From: Lunularia cruciata
Lineage: Eukaryota; Streptophyta; Marchantiopsida; Lunulariales; Lunulariaceae
Assembly (NCBI GenBank): GCA_948567375.1
Contig: OX419758.1
Span: 66,679,965 to 66,743,964 of the forward strand
DNA length: 64,000 nt
Direction of reading: 5' to 3'
Shown here: piece after piece, positions 12,408 through 23,910 of the stretch
How the letters are laid out: each line of letters opens with the position of its first letter
Numbering within the stretch: the stretch's first letter is position 1
Translations under genes and position numbers: made by a program
The notes under the pieces: model-generated
The model's input: the letters and a program-made list of their open reading frames with translations, nothing else
Told to the model about the DNA's origin: nothing
The model's database searches: none

Positions 12408-15400
12408 AAGACGTGTTGCATCTATGTGTTAATAGATTAGATAGATTAGGGATGTTTTGATAGAGTAGCAACCATGGCGGCAATGCCCAAGGTTATCATT
12501 GCTATGCAACAACAAATTGAGCACCTTATACAATTGTTGGATGAACAAGAACATCAACAGCAAGAGCATGTATAGAGAGTATGAGTTTGAGAAGGATAAG
12601 ATGGAATCTAATTTCCAAAACCCAAGGTTTTTGAAAGTAAGAATCCTTTGGGTGCAATGGAGAATTTTGTGCAAATGTTAGTTTGAGACTACCAACCTTC
12701 AAGATGAACAAGAACAAATTCTCTTGGCTTCTAGCCAATTGGATGGAGTAGCAAAGCTGTGGTGACAATTCCAAGTGAAGCAAGTTGAACGGAAAATTGT
12801 TGCACCAATCTTGACATGGGCAGAATTCAAGAGTACAATAATTGGTTGATTCCAAACTATAAATACCACACAAGCTACACGAGATAGGTTGGTAGAGTTG
12901 AAGCAGATTGGCTCTATAAGAAGTTACATCATGCAATTCCAAAACACCATCATGCAAATTCTAGATATGCTAGAAAGTGAAGCTTTGAATCAATTTGTGA
13001 GGCAGTTGAAGTCACAAACTAAATTAGAGGTAACTATGCAAGAGCCACAACACTTGGAGGAAGCCATGTGGTTGGCCAAATGCTTTGATTCCTTGGTTGT
13101 AACAACTTAGTCTTGACCTTGACCTCCACCAGAACCTACCAATACACCACACAAGTGGAGGAGCCAGCACCAATAGAGATTGATGCCATTCAATAGAGAC
13201 CACTTGACATTGTAGATAGAGAAAACATATGATAGAATGGTGGTTGTTTTTATTATCACCAAATTGGACATCACATTGTTGAATATCCACTCAAGAATGG
13301 GTGACCTTGACAAGTTGCCCAAATGGAGTTTGTGGAGCAAAATGATCAAGGAAAGGAGGAACCCCACTAGGAGATTTTGAGCTACCTATTAGGAACTTGA
13401 TTAGTTCCAATGGGATCAAAGGCTCAACCTATGCAAGTTTGCTTCACTTGCAAGGTATGATATTTGATCATGGTTGTAGGATTTTGGTTGATTTGAGAAG
13501 TTCAAAAAATTGCTTATCCATTCAATTAGCAAAGGAATTATGTATCCCTATCAAGCCAATAATTACAAGTAGATTGATGATGGCGGATGGTAGTAAGGGT
13601 TTTGTATTTCATACCTTGCATCTTCTTACCTTCAAGATTGGGAAAGAGTATTTAGAGTGTATGAAGTTTGTAGTGGTATTTCTACACTATAATGTCATTC
13701 TAGGTCTACCTTAGCTTGAATGTCATAAGGTTCAATTTGATTGGAAGTGGTGAAAAATTCAAGTACAACACCAAGATAAGAATTTTGATTAGGTTATCTG
13801 GCACCTTTGAGTAAGACACCTAAGAATAGTTAGTCCCAAGATGGGAAGTTTGTCAAGAAAGTAGCCATAAAGCAAGCTTTGAAGGGAGATGAGCTCCAAG
13901 ATGGGAAGTTTTTCAAGAAAGCAACCATGGAGCAAGCTTTGAATGGAGATGAGTCCCTAAATAGGAAGTTTGTGAGTGAAGATAGAGCAAGCTTTGGATG
14001 AAGATAAGTATGTTTTTGCAATGTAGATCAAACTGATTTCACAAGGAGAATCTAAGGAGAGTCAAGAGCCTCATCAAGCAATAATTGATCAAATAGTTCA
14101 GGACTTTGTGGATGTGTTTCTAGATGATCTACCAAAGGGATTACCTTCCCATTGTGGTATGCACTTCAAGATTAAGTTATTGCCAAGGAGTACTCCTATG
14201 AATAGACCAATCTATTGGTTCTCACCAAATGAATTGGAGGAGTTGCAAACAACACTTAAAGAGTTGTTGGAGAAGGATTTCATACAACATAGTACATCTC
14301 CTTGGGGAGCACCGGTACTATTTGTTCCAAAAAAGGATGGAGGACTTCATTTCTATATTGATTACCATGGACTCAATAAGGAAATAGTGAAGAATGCATA
14401 TCCCTTGCCTCAAATTGATGACTTACTTGATCAATTGAGTAGAGCATAATAATTCTCCAAGTATGATCTTTGTAGCGGTTATTGGCAAATCCCCATTGAT
14501 AAGGAGGATGTACAAAAGACTACCTTGTGCACAAGGTATGGGCATTTTGAGTGGAGAGTTCTACCTTTAGGCTCAATAATGCTCCAACAATCTTCATGGA
14601 TCAGATGCATTGGGTGTTGGATGGACTATTGGATTGGTATGTGGTGGTGTTCTTGGATGATATCTTAATCTATAGCAAGATAGAGGCAAAACACGTGAAT
14701 CACGTGCAAGAAGTCATAAAATAACTATGATATTGGAAATTTTACAACAAGAAGTTGAAGTGTGCCTTTTGATACAAGGAAGTTACCTTCTTGGGTCACA
14801 AGATCTCATTGAAGAGGATCAAGATAGAAGAGGAGAAAATCAAGGCCATTACTAATTGGCCTACTCTAAAGGATACTATAGAAGTATTGGCATTTAATGG
14901 ATTGGCCAGTTTTCACCGATAGTTCATTTAGTCTATGTGGCCATACCATTGACTGATCTCTTGGGGAAGAACTCAAGCTTTCAATGGACCATCAAGCACA
15001 AAGAAGCATTCCAAAAGTTGAAACATATGGTGTCTTCAAGATCCATTCTTCAACCATATGATCCTCAACTACCTTGTGTGGTTGATTTTGATACTTCTAA
15101 CTTTATGATTGGAGTCGTGTTGCAACAAGAATTCCCAAATGGATTACATCCCACTGCCTTTGTATCTTGTTGACTAAATACAACTAAAACGAATTACTCT
15201 GATCAAGATTAAGAACAATTAGCAATGGTATATGCCACCAAGGTATGGAAGCATTATCTTTTAGGGAAAAAAGTGATCATGCAAATTGATCACAAACCAT
15301 TGTTGCAAATATTACACTTGGAACACATGAATATTCTACATCATTGATGGGATGAACAACTATAATTTGTTGACATCAAACTTGAGTAAAAACCTGGTCA

Positions 15401-17134
15401 GTTCCATGTCATCCTTGATGCCCTATCATAATGACTTGATTTGAAGTCTCTTCCTCTCATCACAATGGTATTAGTTGACTTCATAAGTCCAAATTGAGTT
15501 TAAGATAGTTCTACAACATAATGCTGTCTTTTAGATGATACAAGGTCATCTTGCAGCATGCAACAAGGAGTACAACATCTTCTCTTACAAGAAAGGCCTT
15601 TTATTCTATGAGAACCAAATTTATGTTCCAACCAAGCATGATCTCCCACTTGTGCGTCTCCAAGAAGCCCATGACTTACCAATCACTGGTCACATGGGTG
15701 TGGACAAGACCTTGTGTACCCTCCAATACCAATGGTAGTGGCCCAATATGACACAAGATGTTCAAGAGTTTGTCAAATTGTATGAGAGTTGCCAATGCAA
15801 CAAGGCCAACCACCAAAACTTGAGTGGACTCCTTCAACCACTTCCCATTCCATTGACTTGATGGAAACACGTGAGCTTGGATCTCATCACATCCTTGCCC
15901 AAGACAAAGCAAGGTCACATGACAATCATGGTGTTTGTGGATAAGCTTAGTAAGCAAATCCATTTGGCACCAACCTTTGATACCATAGATGCTCCAACTT
16001 TAGCACAAATCTACTTTGACAATGTCTTTAAGCATCATGAGATGCCACATATATTCATCTCCAATTGGGATCCTCAATTCATTGGAAAGTTTTGGCAGGC
16101 ATTCTTCCAAATACTCAGCACCAAGCTTATTTTGTCCATGGCCTATCATCCCCAAACCAATGGAAAAATTGAACATGAAAATTGCACCTTGGAGGATATG
16201 CTTTGTGCTTTCATCAACTTTCACCATATCAATAGGATGAATGTCTTGCAGCTATGGAGTTTACATACAATAATTCCAAACAAACAAGCATTGGATTCTC
16301 TCCCTTCTTCCTCAATTTTGGCCAAGATCCACTTGTTCCAGATTCCCTTCTTGCTCCTCCTCCATCTCATGTCCCTCATACTTCAACCTTCTTGACCATC
16401 ATATCCTAATCCTTCCAACAAGCCAAATCTCACCTCCTTGTTGCCCAAAATTGTCAAAAACAATATGCAGATCACCATCATTGTGATCTCACCTTTCAAG
16501 TTGGTGATAAGGCATGCTCTTGTCTAATAACCTACTCCTCCCACTTAATACCCAAGTCAATAAACTTGCTCCTAATTGGATAGGACTCTTTGATGTCACA
16601 CAAATCATTTCTCTTATTGCTTATTGACTTGCCTTGCCTTGCCTTGCCTTGTCATATGTACATCCATCCTGTCTTTCATATTTCCAAGTTGAAACCCTTT
16701 GTTCCTAATCCATCTTCTTTCTCCTCTTGTGTCAAACCTCCTCATCCTCCCCTTATCAACAATCATGAGGAATACAAAGTTGATCATATCCTTGTGCATT
16801 GCCACATTCAAGAAAGCCGCCAAAACATATAGAGTACAAGGCCCTTTGGGAAGGGTATCCTCTTCATGATGCCACTTGGGAACCTCTTTCTCATCTCTAG
16901 AATGCACAAATGGCCCTCCAAGAGTTTGAAGCATTAATGACAACAAAGACATCACCAACTAGCCGTGAGAGAATATATCACAATATGGAGTTTAGCAATG
17001 AAGTTAGTTAGGGCTAATGTAAAAAATTGAGACCAAGGAGAGAAATAAGAGAATGGAAATTCACATTGGGACACTTGAGTGTGAGAAAAATCCAAATGCC
17101 TAGCATGAGCTTCAGCTTTGGTATTTATAGATAC

Positions 17135-17958
17135 CATGCATGAGAATGTGATATAGATATACACGACTAACATGGTTGTGCTGACTCATTGTTGTCCAAA
17201 TACTAGTAAAGTTGGTATAAATAGGTCATTCCTTTGAGAGTATGGGTCAAAAATGATCAAAATTTAAGTGAAATATCATTAAGCTACAATTTGTTATTAT
17301 TTCCTATTTAACCTCCTAGGTAGAAACCACTCCCAAAAAAGAGTAGTGTCATCACTTATGACATACTATAGAAAAAGGAAAAATAAAGATCACATTCACT
17401 ACAAATAGGTTCCAAATTAATCCTAAAAGTGATGGCTCACTTCACCCAAAAGGCTCTTTCACTCAAAAGACTTTGACTATGAAGCTGAGTACTATGCTTC
17501 CTTGAAGCCACAACTGTGAAAGTATCTTCATTTTTTCCATATGCCTTCACCTTTTGATCCATGGTTCTCTTAATGCTCAAATCAAGCTTGACTCCTCAAT
17601 GCATTGATTTGATCCTTTAGATCCCTCAAAAATCACACATTTTGAGGAGGTGCAAATGCTTCTCTATACACTCCAACACTCTTGATTATACTACGAATTA
17701 TTCACCACTATTCAACACAAGCATTCACCAACATACAAAATGAAATACTTATGGTTTGCAAAGAACTCATATTCCTTTTATTGAACTTTGATTGCATAAG
17801 AAATAGACCCAAATGACTTTGGGCCAAAGCCTTAAATACAATTTTTTTCTTTGCTCCAAAGGGATTTAGCAATTAAGTAGGTGTTTCTTGGTAATCTTAT
17901 ATCTCTACCTATATCACTCACTTAGGATTCCAATTCTTCTTCCTTTAAATCACATGTA
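17135..17958. other. Unassigned segment between E and C
   Basis: About 0.8 kb that matches neither the A/E chromovirus family nor C's LTR, as judged by comparison with the other copies in the window. No open frame or domain is visible. It ends in the imperfect palindrome CACATGTATGTTACATGTG at 17951-17969, where C's LTR begins. It may be filler DNA or the remains of another insertion. Confidence 0.5.
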
Positions 17959-18559
17959 TGTTACATGTGATTACAACTAAAACCATTTGAGAGTAATCCA
18001 CCTTAGGGAACACAAAAGGTCAAGGTTGTTTCAAGAATTCTATAACAACATCAAATCCTAGAGTGCATATTAATTGAACTCTCATGGATAGTTTATCCAT
18101 AAGTTGAAAGACTATCTCTATCATTAAGCTTGAGAACTAGTTGGTGAAGGTGGTAGTTTCTCTGTTGCTGTACTAAGACTCTCTCCAAGATCTTTCACCA
18201 AAGTCTCCTAAAGTGTTTTCACTCTACTATACTTATGTCCTTCTGGAAGTCCTTCAACTCCACAAACCTCATACAACTACTTGGTCTTAATCTTCTCCCT
18301 CCCAATCTTGGTGAAGAAGGTCCAACATGTAAACCCATGTCAAGTAGCCCTCTCTTTGCCCTCAATCTCTTGCTCTGAAAAGTCAATAGATATGAACTTG
18401 CTTTATGTCCTTTCTCTCCACAAAGAAAGCATTTAGACTCACTCTTTCCTCCAAGTGGTGTAGGTTTTTGAATCCTCTCAACACTCTCTTCAAATTCTAT
18501 TATAAACTCTTTTCTCTCCTCAAACCCTTGAGGAACCTTGCATAATTTCAATCTCCACT

Positions 18560-21500
18560 TGTGGTGCCCACATTTTTTGTTTTTTTTTCAAAATAAAGGA
18601 GAAGAAGTGTATGGAGAAGTCGGATTGCGCTTGTATGGCCGAAGAAGGCAAAGAAAAGAGTCTTCAGGATGAAACCCAAAGTAAAGTGACTTTGGGTCAT
18701 AAGGCAAAGTACTTGGAAATGCCCTGTTAGCATACAAACTGAAGTAAATTGTCTTCATATTGGGGGGGAGCTCAACCCGAGGCAAAGACAGTCTAACAAT
18801 GTTTCGTTGGGGCGAGAAATTCAAGAAGGGACTGTTCAAAAACCGGCGGCCCATACGCGCAAAGGTTGATTGACAGTGACAGGTGCATGCAGGAGGTGTG
18901 ATTTCTTGGTAGAAACTCAAAGTGACAAAAGACAAAGAAGTGCAACTCTATAAAAATTGAACTTGCAACGATGAAATGTCGAGTAATTTTCCTTCACCGT
19001 TGAGAAGTTGTCTTGCAGGTGATCATGGGAAGGGAAATATAGTTGGAATCGTGGTAGTGCGTAAGGAAGTTGCGAGAGTGAAATTGAGAGATAGTGAGAA
19101 GGCAGAAGAGATGGGAGGAGGAAAGAAGAACTATGAATTCATAGTGAGAAATCATACAATTTGGAGGTTAGATGTAATAGCTAGGATCAAAGTCTTGAGC
19201 CGACTTTGGATCATGTTTCTGGCATGGAACTGGAATGTGAACTTTCCAGGTTTCATGATAGAAATCATTGAGAGCAAGTGTCTTGATGGACCCGAGGAAG
19301 AAGGGAAGAGAGGAAATCTGGCTTGCTGGATAGAGTCGGATTGGAGACTTGTACTTGGAAAGGAAGTAGGCTTGGAGTAGGGGGCCACGTTCTTGGGAAA
19401 GGGAGAGATAGCTCAAGAGACCCAGGAGGTGAGAGATGCCTTCTCGTCAAAGCGGACGAAGAATGGGTACAAAGTTAAGAGCTACAAAAACCCTATGAAG
19501 AGAGGAATCGTGAGTGCACTGATGGCCATCCTGAAGCCGAAGAGAACCACTTATGTGATGAAACACCAAGCGGTGTTCTTTCACAAGCTATTCGTAGGAG
19601 AACCGATCAATTGGGCGAGGTGTTTCCACGGGAGAATGAGGCAGATGGTGTGGAATTTGCGGGATAAGTCGCCTCCACACTACATCGTGCCGTTTGTAGC
19701 ACATTTCTACCTCGGGCTCAATTTGCTGAACTCGGCTGAGCAAACTCGGATGGTGTCGCACTTCCATCCTGATTTGCAAAAGGAGGTCGATGTCGAGGAG
19801 CAAAAATACATCTTGGAGATCAGGAGCACCGATGACTACTACACAAAGATAGGGAAGAACATGGAGGTCGCAGTGAGTACCCCAAATACAAAGAAGAGTA
19901 GTCGGCAAGGTGACGCCAAAGACATGAAGAAACCTTGGAAGACACAAAGAGGCAACCCGAGGCGAGGTATGGTGGTGATCGAGTCGGAGGATGAAGACTC
20001 GGAAGGTGATGCCGAGCTCAAGACTGAAGACTCGGAACACGAGGAGGAGCCTAAGCTAATGCTGCAGAGTGGAGATACAAGTAGCAATAGCGATGAAGGG
20101 GGAGAAATGACATCGGTGCCAATAGTTGAAGAATACAAAGAAGAAGAAGTGCAAGCAGAAATTGAAGCCAAAGATAATACACAGTTGAAGACAAAGTAAT
20201 TGTGCATGAAGAGAAGAAGATCGTAGTGCAGAGAGGAGTTCACTTGAGACATAAGGCAAAGTGTGAAGCAGGGCCAAGTAAGGCAAAGAAGAAGTAAGTG
20301 AAAGCTCGGGAAGTGAGGCATCGATTCCGATACGATGATTGCAGCAAAGAAGGCGAGTATCGGGAGAACAAGAAGTGAGAAGGGAGATCACTCTGCAGGA
20401 TGAAGTAGTTGCCAATGATGGAGTGGAGTACATGCAAGAGATCGTGTGCCCATTGTTGGTGAAGTTGGAGCACAAGAAGAAGGAAATGCAGTCGACATGT
20501 CCGGAGGTGAAGACTGTGTTGCAGGTATTAGCGCGGTTAGAAGAAGAGAACTTGGAGTTGAAGAAGAGTATAACCCGAGGTGAGGAGGAAAGAGAAGTGC
20601 TGCGAGCGGAGGCAGTGGTGAGAAGTCAGGTAATTGAAGATTTGAAGAGAGAAGTAAGTTATCAAGAGGATCTTGTGAAGAAGAGTGACATAGCAAGGGA
20701 GAGACAAGTAGTTGAGTATGAGATCTTGAAGCAACAGTTTGCTAATTCAAGAGTAGAGGTAATCCATGCTATGGCAAGAGTAGCTGCAAAGGATCAGGAG
20801 CTTGATAGGGTGATGGAGAGTGTCGAGGAGAAGAAGCAACTCTGGCAATGAGAGTTGGCGGCACGATATAGAGAAGAAGACCGATTACGAGAGTTACTTT
20901 GTAATCAAGAGGAGAGAGTTGTTCAAAAGGAGAAGGAGAAGGAGTTAGTGAAAGCCGAGTTCGAGGCGGAGTTGGCGATGTACTGAGAGGATTGGCTTGC
21001 AAATCGTGAACGTGAGAGGAAGACAAGATTGGAGCCATTGAAGGAGATAGTCCTCTAAATGAATGCAATGTTAAGTACAGAGGCCAACATTCGGATTGAG
21101 GAGACGAGGCTGCACGAGTTGAAGTTGTTAGTGCAGGAGACAAGGCAAAGACAAGCAAAGGATACAGATATGAATGCCTTGTTAATTAGTCTCAGAACTC
21201 GTGTGGACAGAAACATCTTAGAGGTAGAAGATAATATTGCGATTAGATTAGACTTAGTGAAAATAGAGATAGAAAAGCTTCAAAAAGATGTTAGAGCAAA
21301 ACCCAAAGTAGATAACATAGGAGTACAAATGTCTTCAGAGTTACCAGCGGAGACATTAGAGAAGAGTGGGCCGGGAGATAAGGATTTAGATAGATTACCC
21401 ACTAGTGGAATTTCAGATCAGGAAAGAGAACTGATGGATCTGGTAGAAGAAGTAGAAGATATGAAACCCAAAGACAGGGTGGTAGTAAGTAAAATTACTT

Positions 21501-22329
21501 CGGGTTTGGGTTTGAAAGCCGAAGAAGAAGTAGACATCAGATCGGATTAGTAACAATTTTGAGATTTGAAGAGGCACTTATGAAGAGGTGCATTGTCATT
21601 TTGGATCTGCAGGTTAGAAGAGTTGTTGTAGAACGGTATAGTTGTTAGAACTGTCAATTTGTTCACTATTTAAGAGTGACATTCGCAGTATCATGTTGTT
21701 TAGTGCTCATTATTTTTGAGAATAGATAAAGCAAAGTGCTATGAAGTAGTGATCGTTGCTTGAGCTTGATTTTGAGTATCAACGTTGTACTTGTGTTTGT
21801 GAGTGTGTGGAGAAATTTGACGTGGAGGTAAGTGTGTTTGTTGGATGTTGGATTCCACAGCCTTGATCTTCATTCTGTGTGTTTGATCCTGAGTGAAGTG
21901 CAATCAAAGCAATGCCTTGATAGATCTAAGAGGAATTGTAGCGTTGGTAGTATTCTGCATTTGTGAGTCCAATGCGAAGTTGATGTGAAGAAATTTTGAT
22001 CAAGGAAGTTGTGCCTTTAGTGGAGGGGTGGAACACAATTTGAGGCAGTGAAGTGCCATTTTCAAGAGAGCTTGAATCATCACAATCACGATTGTTTGGA
22101 AAGATTTGATGGAGTTGTGATTAAGGAGTGTTAATTTGTGACAAGACTGTGAATCAGTGCTTGTTACTCTCTTCTGGGTGTGGTTTCTACCTGAGAGATT
22201 AAAGACGCAACCAAGAAGAATTGAAATTGTTACTTTGCTTCGTATTTGACCAATTCTGACTCGTATCTCTGCGAGAACAAACTTTACTTACCCGATTACC
22301 GCAAAAGTGATATTTGCCAGGTTGTCACA
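18560..22329 (+). mobile_element. Element F1: 3.77-kb LTR-like unit with its own coding region
   Basis: The ends TGTGGTGCCCACA and GTTGTCACA are flanked by a perfect TSD, CCACT (18555-18559 and 22330-22334), inside C's 3' LTR. The uninterrupted site is visible in C's other LTR near 55780. Layout: a U3-like 390 bases; TATA box CTATAAAAAT at 18948-18957; coding-like blocks 18976-19380 and 19393-20199 (an N-terminal globular-looking part, then Lys/Glu/Ser-rich acidic sequence); 20339-20851 and 21059-21550 (long Glu/Lys/Leu coiled coil and acidic tail); then about 780 bases of noncoding tail. There is no CCHC knuckle, protease, RT or integrase, and no second LTR. It has only a handful of breaks, so it is the best-preserved copy. 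The protein looks gag-like or like a plant-transposon ORF1, but I cannot name it. Confidence 0.8.
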
Positions 22330-23230
22330 CCACTCTTGATGACTCTCCATGTTCCCAAGATGAATCTAAACACTCAAACATGCTTTGTGTTGCTCTCAAA
22401 CTGCTCATGCATGAGATCTCAATTATGCAAAATTGACCTTTCTTCACAATGTCACTCAAATCTCTAAATTGGTATGTCTATATCCTCTAAAAATTTTTCA
22501 AACTTGATCAAAACTCCAGGGCATCTCTCCTTGAAAAATTTCAGATATTTTTACCTAACCATTTGGCCTAGGAGCCTTTCTATTTAGCACACATATTTCA
22601 GATTTGGTTTGAAAACCACTCCCTCACTTTAAAAACTCATAACTCTTTGTGCAAGAATGACCTCACTCTATGTTTTGTATCAATAGGTAGAAAACAATGC
22701 ACTGAATTTCCTTGTAAAGTTTCAGAATAATCCACAAAAAATTGAACAAATGGCAAACTCTGTACAATTTTCCAGTGCATGTAGTTGCGAGAGCAGTTTA
22801 CCCTATCAACTTTCAAAAAATTCTAGCCCAATGTGCATAAAAGCTCTCACAATAATTCCAAGTGTGCTAACTGAAGGACAACCCAAGCTATCCTGTGTAG
22901 AAATTTCAAGTCCACATCTCAAACTTGAGATTTTGCCCAAAATCACCTTAATCCCCCAAATCTGCAATCCACCTCACACAGTCTCTCCAAATCTTCTCAT
23001 GTGTACAAGATGTACAAAATCACCTCAAAGACATTATAATGAACTATAGGGTATACAAATAGGTCCAAGTTCTCTAACATAAGTTCAACTCTCTCATCCC
23101 CTAAAGTTCTCTCCAAGTGAGCTCTCATAGCCTCCTTCTGTGGAATATAGAATTGTACGTGGAACATTATCTTGCCTTCTAGAGAGGTCCTGATAATAGA
23201 ACCAAAAATATGAGCCGGCTTGTCTCTCAC
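22330..23230 (-). other. Coding-like part of C's 3' LTR
   Basis: The minus-strand frame at 22997-23230 (77 codons, containing LEGKIMFHVQFYIPQKEAMR) has a close relative at 56477-56665 in the other LTR. Its protein-like composition and presence in both LTRs are clear, but no domain is recognisable. It follows directly after the part of the LTR that resembles the solo LTR at 11724-12407. Confidence 0.5.
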
Positions 23231-23910
23231 TCAAGATGAACCTTTGATGACTATTATGGTAGCGCACCATGGACTAAGAAGACAAGGAACCCCAACTCCA
23301 TCATACTCTTCCAAGGCTAACACTCTTCCAAGGCTAACAAGACTCAAGACATTGCTAACTAGAGAACTCAATGAGAGAGATAGTTGCAAATGAAAGGATG
23401 ATGAGTACCTCATCACCCATATTTTATATACTTGTGAAATATTTATGCACCAAAGTTACTAATTACTGGAGTAACTCAAGTTACTAGGCTAAAAGTCAAG
23501 TAAAGTCAAAAAGTATAAAGGAATATCAATCCACATGGGCATATTCCTCTAAGCATGTGATCTTATATTGACCCAACCACTAAGTCAAGGATTCCTTCAC
23601 ATGGACTATTCTTGGACTATAGAAAAATCCAAAACAAAAAGGCTTGCTGGCCCAAGAGTTTTCAACTCTTTCCTCAAAGCCAAACACCTAAGAATGATAC
23701 CAAGTCAACACACTAGAATCCAAAATAGTGATGTTCATCTTTTCCACTTCCTCTAAATTAAGGTCCCATTTATCTTAGCTATGGCTAAATTTAGCTAGTC
23801 ATGACTAATGTAGAACTATCTTTTATCTCTATATAAATAATATCTCTCAAGTTCTAGTAATACAAAACTAAATATCACAATACTACATACATGCACAAAT
23901 GGGTGTTACA

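Larger units (their letters stand above)
11102..17017 (+). mobile_element. Element A: Ty3/gypsy chromovirus, left part (5' LTR to start of 3' LTR)
   Basis: LTR retrotransposon, + strand, inserted in the LINE. Parts: 5' LTR 11102-11513; PBS TGGTATAAGAGC at 11515-11526, matching the initiator-Met tRNA type; gag about 12474-13310; aspartic protease region 13397-13720; a linker of repeated blocks 13835-14010; RT about 14108-14720; RNase H about 14937-15440; integrase with zinc-binding and core regions 15535-16400; a chromodomain-like end about 16750-16910; purine tract 16960-16975; and the first 42 bases of the 3' LTR (16976-17017). The rest of that LTR is at 58981-59343, because element E landed in it. 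A foreign solo LTR lies in the leader at 11724-12407. The element is dead, with on the order of twenty or more breaks. It is older than everything nested in it. Confidence 0.85.
17959..23910 (-). repeat. 3' LTR of element C, interrupted by F1
   Basis: Begins (minus strand) TGTAACACCCATTTGTGC at 23910 and ends near 17959. It aligns along its length with 57334-55508 plus 40338-39995. A TATA-like block on the minus strand, GTATATAAAATATGGGTG near 23410-23430, fits the U3/R boundary. Beyond about 700 bases from its start it carries coding-like sequence, including a zinc-knuckle-like CFLCGEKGHKASS at about 18400-18440, present again in the other LTR. Confidence 0.75.

Noticed and set aside
16976-17134. 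Rearranged 3' LTR of A (start joined to inverted end)
   Set aside because: The GCTAA duplication and the matching LTR at 58569-58980 explain it better as A's LTR interrupted by the opposite-strand element E.
18219-18551. Zinc-knuckle open frame as a possible host RNA-binding gene
   Set aside because: It lies in C's 3' LTR and is duplicated in the partner LTR, so it belongs to the element.
20388-20696. Ser/Leu-rich minus-strand frames opposite the F coding regions (also near 31386-31736)
   Set aside because: They are antisense shadows of the Glu/Lys-rich coiled-coil coding strand.
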